Below are positions 58,395 to 64,000 of a stretch of DNA of 64,000 bases, in pieces. Both the position numbers and the translations under genes were made by a program. The notes below the pieces were generated by a model. That model made no database searches. It saw only the letters and a list, made by a program, of their open reading frames with translations, and was not told where the DNA came from. Position 1 is the first letter of the stretch, and the number at the start of each line of letters is the position of its first letter. This DNA is from Pseudoips prasinana (lineage: Eukaryota > Arthropoda > Insecta > Lepidoptera > Nolidae): the NCBI GenBank assembly GCA_951640165.1, contig OX621260.1, positions 18,680,001 to 18,744,000 on the forward strand. The letters are read 5' to 3'.

Positions 58395-61206
58395 ATAGAT
58401 GACTGCGTCACCTTATCAAAAACACATCGCCAGTCCCTATGTCTCCTAAATCAAAATATTCGAAGCTTAACCCGCAATTTTCCCAAACTTCTCACTCTTC
58501 TACATCGTGCAAACACCACATGGGATTTTATTGTACGAACAGAGTGTTTGCTGTTGAACTCGCCTCCTATTCCTACCCTCGAAGAATACAGATCAACTTC
58601 TACCACACGGCACTTCACACAGAATGAAGGAGTAGTCATATATTACCGAGAAAATAAGAATGTTGCTATTGTCGAACCTGATTTAAATGACGCAAACTGC
58701 CTTATTGTCATTTTTAAACCAGATACTGCCATTATTGCAATCTACCGGCCGCCCGCAATCTACAACGTGACTAACTTTTTACACTCTTTAGCACAGCTTC
58801 TTAAAAATTACTCATCTTATAAAAATTTAATAGTCACAGGTGATATAAACATCGATATTAAAATAAATAACACAGACCCCCGATCTGCAGATTACCTCAC
58901 AATGGCCGCGTTTTATGGTATGTTACCCGCACATACATTGCCCACTCGAAATCAAAATTGTCTCGATCACATTCTACTAAGAACGAAAAATATAGCTCAT
59001 TGTTACATTGCACATGCCTCAGTCACGGACCATGACGCTGTAATACTTTTCCTGGGCTCTCCCCAGAATTTGCCAAAAACGAACCCAAATAAAACTATAA
59101 AAAAACTGGACTACGAAAATTTTGAAATAGACATGAAAAATCTTGATTTTGATACCATGTACAGCCTTTAATGTGTAAACGAAGCTACTAATGACTTCAT
59201 TAGTGCCCTTAACCGTTGTCTTGTCGCTAACTACATACTTAAACCGGTGTCAAATAGAAAATGACTTACAAAACCGTGGATGACCGCGGGACTACTGAAA
59301 TGTGTGAAAAACCGAGACCAATTACGTATTAAACTTAAAAAATCGCCGACCAATGAGATACTAAAAATTACATACAAGAGGTATAGAAATCACTGTATCA
59401 AGTTACTCAGAAAGGCCAAAAATAATTATGGAAAATCTTTAATAAAATCCGCAGAAAAAAACACTAAAAGGCTCTGGGACGCTGTGAAAACTATTACTGA
59501 TACTAAGAAACAAAAAAAATATCGCAATTAATCTACTATCCCCTACGGACCCTTTATCATCAGTCAATGATGCAAACAAATTCTTTGTAAATATTGGCAG
59601 AACACTAGCAGCCGCTGTAGATACTGTTAATAAAATCAATGAAACCCCCCCAAACCACAATTCACCCAGTTTAAATACTTTTTTTCTTAGTCCAACTGAA
59701 TAAGCTGAAACTGAATTAATAATAATGGGCCTGCGATCTGACTGCGCCACGGGTTTTGACGGTATATCTGGATCATTCCTGAAAAGATTTAAGAACATAC
59801 TGGTTCCCCCTATTACACACATTACTAATTTGGCCTTTGAAACAGGAGTTTTCCCTGATGCGTATAAAGTAGCCATTGTTCATCCAATCTACAAGAGTGG
59901 AGGCAGGAACCGTCTAAACAATTACAGGCCTATCTCTATTCTTCCTACTCTATCAAAAATTTTGGAAAAAACATTAAATAAAAGACTCGTCAACTTTTTA
60001 AATTCACATACAATATTATCATCTAATCAATACGGATTTAGGGCAGGCATTTCTACTAATGACGCGGTTTCGGACTTAACAAATAAAGTTGTGACTAAAT
60101 TGGACAATAAAAACAAAGTGATTGGTATTTTTTTGGACCTAGCTAAGGCGTTCGATACGGTTGCTGTCCCCACTCTTCTCACAAAGCTAGAACATATAGG
60201 CATCAGGGGCACTCAGCTAACCCTCTTCCAAAGTTACTTAAGGGCACGTCACCAGCGTGTTAAGATCAACGATTGGGTCAGCGATGAGTTATCTATTACA
60301 CATGGAGTCCCTCAGGGTAGTATCATCGGCCCTACTTTATTTTTAATATTTATAAATGACCTCTGTAAACACTGCCTCCAAAATGGAGATATTTTCACTT
60401 ACGCCGATGACACTGCCCTTATTTTTCATGGGAAGACCTGGTCTGACGCCTTCGGTTATGCACAGACGGGCTTTGATCATATTTCTAGATGGCTGGCCAC
60501 AAACTCATTAACATTAAATATAGAGAAAACAAAATATATTACCTTTTCTCCTACTTGCAAAGGCCAGCCCCCTGGCTCTTTTATCATCAAGGCTCACAAC
60601 TGCATTACAGAGGACCTACCATGCCGTTGCCCTAACCTAACCAGTACAGACTGTGTCAAATACCTTGGCGTTCAAATTGATTATAGATTAAAGGTCCACC
60701 ATCATATCGACCTACTTTCATCCAGGTTACGTAAACTTATTTATATTTTCAAAAATCTACGTCATATTGCGGACAAATCAGTAATAAAATTGGTATACCA
60801 AGCTCTATGCCAATCAATTACATCTTACTGTATCATATCTTGGGGTGGTGCTACTAAAACCTCACTTTTGAAATTAGATCGGGCGCAAAGCGCCATATTA
60901 AAGGTTGGATGGCGTCTCCCTTTTCTATTTCCGACAACGGAACTTTATTCTATTTGCAGAGTATTAACAGTCCGACAGCAGTTTATTTTAAATATAACGA
61001 TGAAAACCCATTCACTTATTCCATATGACCCACTCAAACTAGCAGACAAGCGACGAAAACACAATGTCTGTCCCATTAGCTCCTTTAGCACTCTCCTCGC
61101 ACGTGGGAGTTTCTCCCATCTCGGTGGTCTCGTTTACAACAAACTTAACAAAATTTTAAATATATATCCAAAATCACAAAATCAAAAATGGAATGTAAAA
61201 CTATAG
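58395..61206 (+). pseudogene. LINE J2 ORF2: endonuclease and RT, decayed
   Basis: Endonuclease: LLNQNIRSLTRNFPKLLTLL, IYRPPAIYNVTN, VTGDINIDIK and HASVTDHDAVI. A stop occurs at about 59170. The linker carries WMTAGLLKCVKNRDQLRIKL, and a frameshift lies near 59520. The RT runs from ATGFDGISGSFLKR through [46 protein letters not shown], the catalytic FTYADDTALIF and a thumb (GVQIDYRLKVHHHI) to a stop at 61206. Same family as J1, with several breaks. It is separated from its likely ORF1 (48560-49228) by the BEL/Pao element and about 1.8 kb of other DNA, so the link is an inference. Confidence 0.87.
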
Positions 61207-61267
61207 TTACCAACTGGCTAATTGAACAAGATTACGAAAACACGGAATACATAATAACCACATAAAG

Positions 61268-61482
<215 letters not shown>

Positions 61483-61534
61483 AAATGGTACATGACACTG
61501 GTGTGATTCACCGTTTCGTAGTTTTCTTTAAATA

Positions 61535-62215
61535 TTGATTCATTTTTATATAATTTTAAATGATTATGCTATAGAGAAGTGTACTTGCCCTATTCTTGAG
61601 AGGACTGATAATATTAAATATCTTGGCATAATCATTGATCAACACCTATCCTTCCAACCACACATACAGACCCTTGTACCCAGATTGCGTAAACTCATAT
61701 ACTTATTTAAAACACTAAGACATTCCACCGACCGCAGGATTATTAAGATGGTATACTATGCTTTATGCCATTCCTTAGTAGAGTATTGCATCACTTCATG
61801 GGGAGGTGCTGCCAAAACTTTCATGATTGAAGTTGAGAGGGCACAGCGAGCAATACTCAAAGTTAGTGCAGGTCTCCCCTTTAGATACCCGACTGCAGAT
61901 CTTTATAGGGAGTGGGACATTCTCACGGTCCGCCAGACCTTCATTCTGCGTACTATTATTAGAAAACATTGCGAACTACAATTTGACGCAAATCTGCTGC
62001 AACAACGTAGAGCCAAGGTGTGCCCAGACATTTTATGCCGAACGTCATTCTCCCAAAAATTTTTCTCCTTTCTTGGTAATTATTTATATAATAAATTAAA
62101 CAAAACGCTTAATATATACCCTAAACCAAAATCTTATTGTATAACAACTTTAAAAAGATATCTCAAAACGCTTAACTATGAAGCAACTGAAAATCTCCTA
62201 TCGATCCTCTCATAA
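61535..62215 (+). pseudogene. LINE J3: RT C-terminal part
   Basis: A 5'-truncated relative of J2: NIKYLGIIIDQHLSFQPHIQ, KMVYYALCHSLVEYCITSWG, FRYPTADLYREWDILTVRQT, ending NLLSILS. The frame is open over 226 codons, but the catalytic core is missing. Confidence 0.88.
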
Positions 62216-62630
62216 AAAAAATATGTCAATTCCATTAATATTCAACCATCCCATCGCATCACACTCGCATTTGTCACACATTCATGACGATGATACATAA
62301 TCATCCATTTATCTACAATCTTCACACATTATACACAACATTCACATTTGCTTCTGCTTAAATTTCTTTATTTTATGTTTATTATTATTTACTTTTTTCA
62401 CTCAATGTCTGGTAAAATTAAAGTTGTACCTATTTATTTTTAACCGAGGGTGGGGGCACTGGTGACCTGTAACACAGGTTTTCGTTTGGAAACCTACATC
62501 AGGCACCAGTCTCTCACATAGGTGAAATTTTTTTAAGGTTATCTAATTGTAAGACCTACTGGACCTAGACCTAATTGTTGTGAGAGAAAAATAAAATGAT
62601 TTTATTTTATTTTATTTTTATTTTCAGTCT
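62216..62630 (+). other. LINE J3 3' UTR with predicted stem-loops
   Basis: AT-rich, ending in an ATTTTATTTTATTTTATTTT tail at 62595-62630. 62458-62510 can fold into a branched structure: ACTGGTG with CACCAGT, CCTGT with ACAGG, AGGTTT with AAACCT. Such 3' structures often guide LINE RT binding. Confidence 0.7.
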
Positions 62631-62704
62631 TCGCCCTAGCTAATGAGGTTTTTGCCAAATAAATATATATTTTTGGTAAAACCCTGTAACCTTGACTATC
62701 GTAA

Positions 62705-62962
62705 CTTTTTTTTTTATCAGAGTGCGACAAATGAGCAAGTGAGTCACCTGATGGTAAGTGATCACCGCCGCCCGTGTACACTCGCAACTCGCACTCGCGG
62801 GTGCGTTGCCGGCCTTTAAAAGTCAGCAAACAAGTGTTGCTGACCTTTCCCCCCACCCCAATGAGCTCTGGCGACCTTACTCACACTCGGAAACACAACA
62901 TTAAATTATTAATGTTATTATTAAGGAGTGTCTTCTGTAAAGTGGAGGTACTGCCCCAGTCT
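62705..62962 (+). mobile_element. SINE-like repeat family R1
   Basis: Second long copy of the repeat at 28126. It has the same ATG|GTAAGT block (about 62751-62759) and the same end, TTATTAAGGAGTGTCTTCTG. Confidence 0.75.
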
Positions 62963-62969
62963 GTATCAT

Positions 62970-64000
62970 CTGACTTAAAATCTAAGCCTAGACAAGATAT
63001 TGTGAATCTATCGGTCGAACGCACTATTGAGTTGTCCTGTGTTGAGCTAGAGCACCAAGTAGTATTGTGTGTTTACCGTCCTCCACTTAGCAACTTCTCC
63101 ATATTTGAATCGGTTATGAAAGATGCCCTTACAAAAATATGTTGTACGAGGAAGGGGCTGATTGTGTGTGTGGGGATTTCAATGTTAATATTCTTCAAGC
63201 CACCCCCACAACTGACAGTCTTTTAAACCTTTTAATTTAAAACATATCTTTTATGAACCTACTAGGATTACGTCTCACTCATCCACTTGTCTTGATAACA
63301 TATTTTCTAACTGTGAAGTGAGGAGTCCTAAAATAATTAGTCAGCTGACATCAGATCACTGTAGTCAGTTAGTAGTAATTGAAAATTATACTAAGGAAAA
63401 AAATCTAATGTAACCTGCCAACCAATTACTAGTTCTCGGTTACATCGTTTCAAAGACAGTATTCTATCTAAGATGAATCCCTCCTTGATTGAAAATAACA
63501 ATCCAGATAGTAATCATAGAACTGTTTTTAGGGTAATTAAAACTGAGTTTCAGAGGACGTTTAAAGCTAAAACAATTAGGATTTTCTATAGTAAATTTAA
63601 TGAATGGACAACTCCTGGTATATATAAAAGTCGAGCGAGATTGTATGAGTTAGGTATACGGTATGAAAAAATACAGATTTGACTCAGAATTTTTTACAAT
63701 ATGACAGAAATTATACAAATACATTTAAAAAAATATGCCATATTGCTAAATCAAATTATATTAGTAGAAGAATACAAAAATCAGAATAAAATAAAGACAA
63801 CTTGGAACATAATTAATAAAGAAAGTGGTAAGGATAATAGACGTGATAATTATGTGGAATAAAAAATAGGTAATAGATGATTAGTAAAAAATCTGACGTA
63901 GCTCATGAGCTAAATAACTTTTTTGCCGATATACCTGTAACTACCACTAGCTCCTTAAACTCCTCCGAAATTGGCGCCGAACTGCTGCTACATAATAGCG
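62970..64000 (+). pseudogene. LINE endonuclease and linker region, decayed, running off the window
   Basis: Reads SVERTIELSCVELEHQVVLC, VYRPPLSNFSIFESVM, then in other frames SHSSTCLDNIFSN and QLTSDHCSQLVVIE (the endonuclease SDH motif). Later KFNEWTTPGIYKSRARLYEL and IKTTWNIINKESGKDN are typical of the endonuclease-RT linker. Many stops. The RT itself would lie beyond 64000. Confidence 0.75.

Overview
This is insect nuclear DNA, most likely from a moth or butterfly. It is AT-rich, has GT-AG introns, and is filled with repeat types typical of Lepidoptera: several tRNA-headed SINEs, RTE-like LINE ends that finish in a (TGA)n-like tail, mariners, a copia element, a BEL/Pao element and short inverted-repeat elements. 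The species assignment is an inference from repeat character only. No bacterial, plasmid or CRISPR features are present.

I can support one host gene. A methuselah-like class B GPCR runs on the + strand from 4934 to 34221 in eight exons. These encode a signal peptide and Cys-rich ectodomain (4934-5326, 7606-7777), TM1-2 (22366-22551), TM3 (22900-22981), TM4 (24807-24976), TM5 (27965-28122), TM6-7 (31466-31648) and a cytoplasmic tail (33957-34221). Every exon junction keeps phase except exon 6 to exon 7, where a repeat starts about 3 bases inside the splice donor. Part of the TM6-7 exon is tandemly duplicated as a dead copy.

The rest is transposable elements in three clear nests. (1) Intron 2 holds a copia element (8852-20549). 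Its left LTR is split by a nearly intact Jockey-like LINE (8918-16035). That LINE is split by a 2.2-kb inverted-repeat DNA element of unknown family (12411-14646), which itself carries a SINE. (2) From 36874 to 44999 lies a fold-back element with roughly 0.6-kb inverted arms and a 9-bp target duplication. Two LINEs interrupt it, one of them a 5.66-kb I/LOA-type element with ORF1, endonuclease, RT and RNase H. (3) From 51011 to 58241 lies a BEL/Pao element with 196-bp LTRs and a 5-bp target duplication. It sits in a decayed LINE, and its integrase is split by a mariner with an intact 339-codon transposase ORF.

Between these nests are decayed LINE tails, SINEs, two small inverted-repeat families, microsatellites, several striking palindromes, and a possible THAP-domain remnant near 49.7-50.1 kb. 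The last kilobase is a decayed LINE endonuclease region running off the end. The most unusual signals are the fold-back element with its recurring GGCCGCGC motif, the unclassified inverted-repeat element, and the repeat-derived splice donor in the GPCR gene. I found no new multi-gene system.
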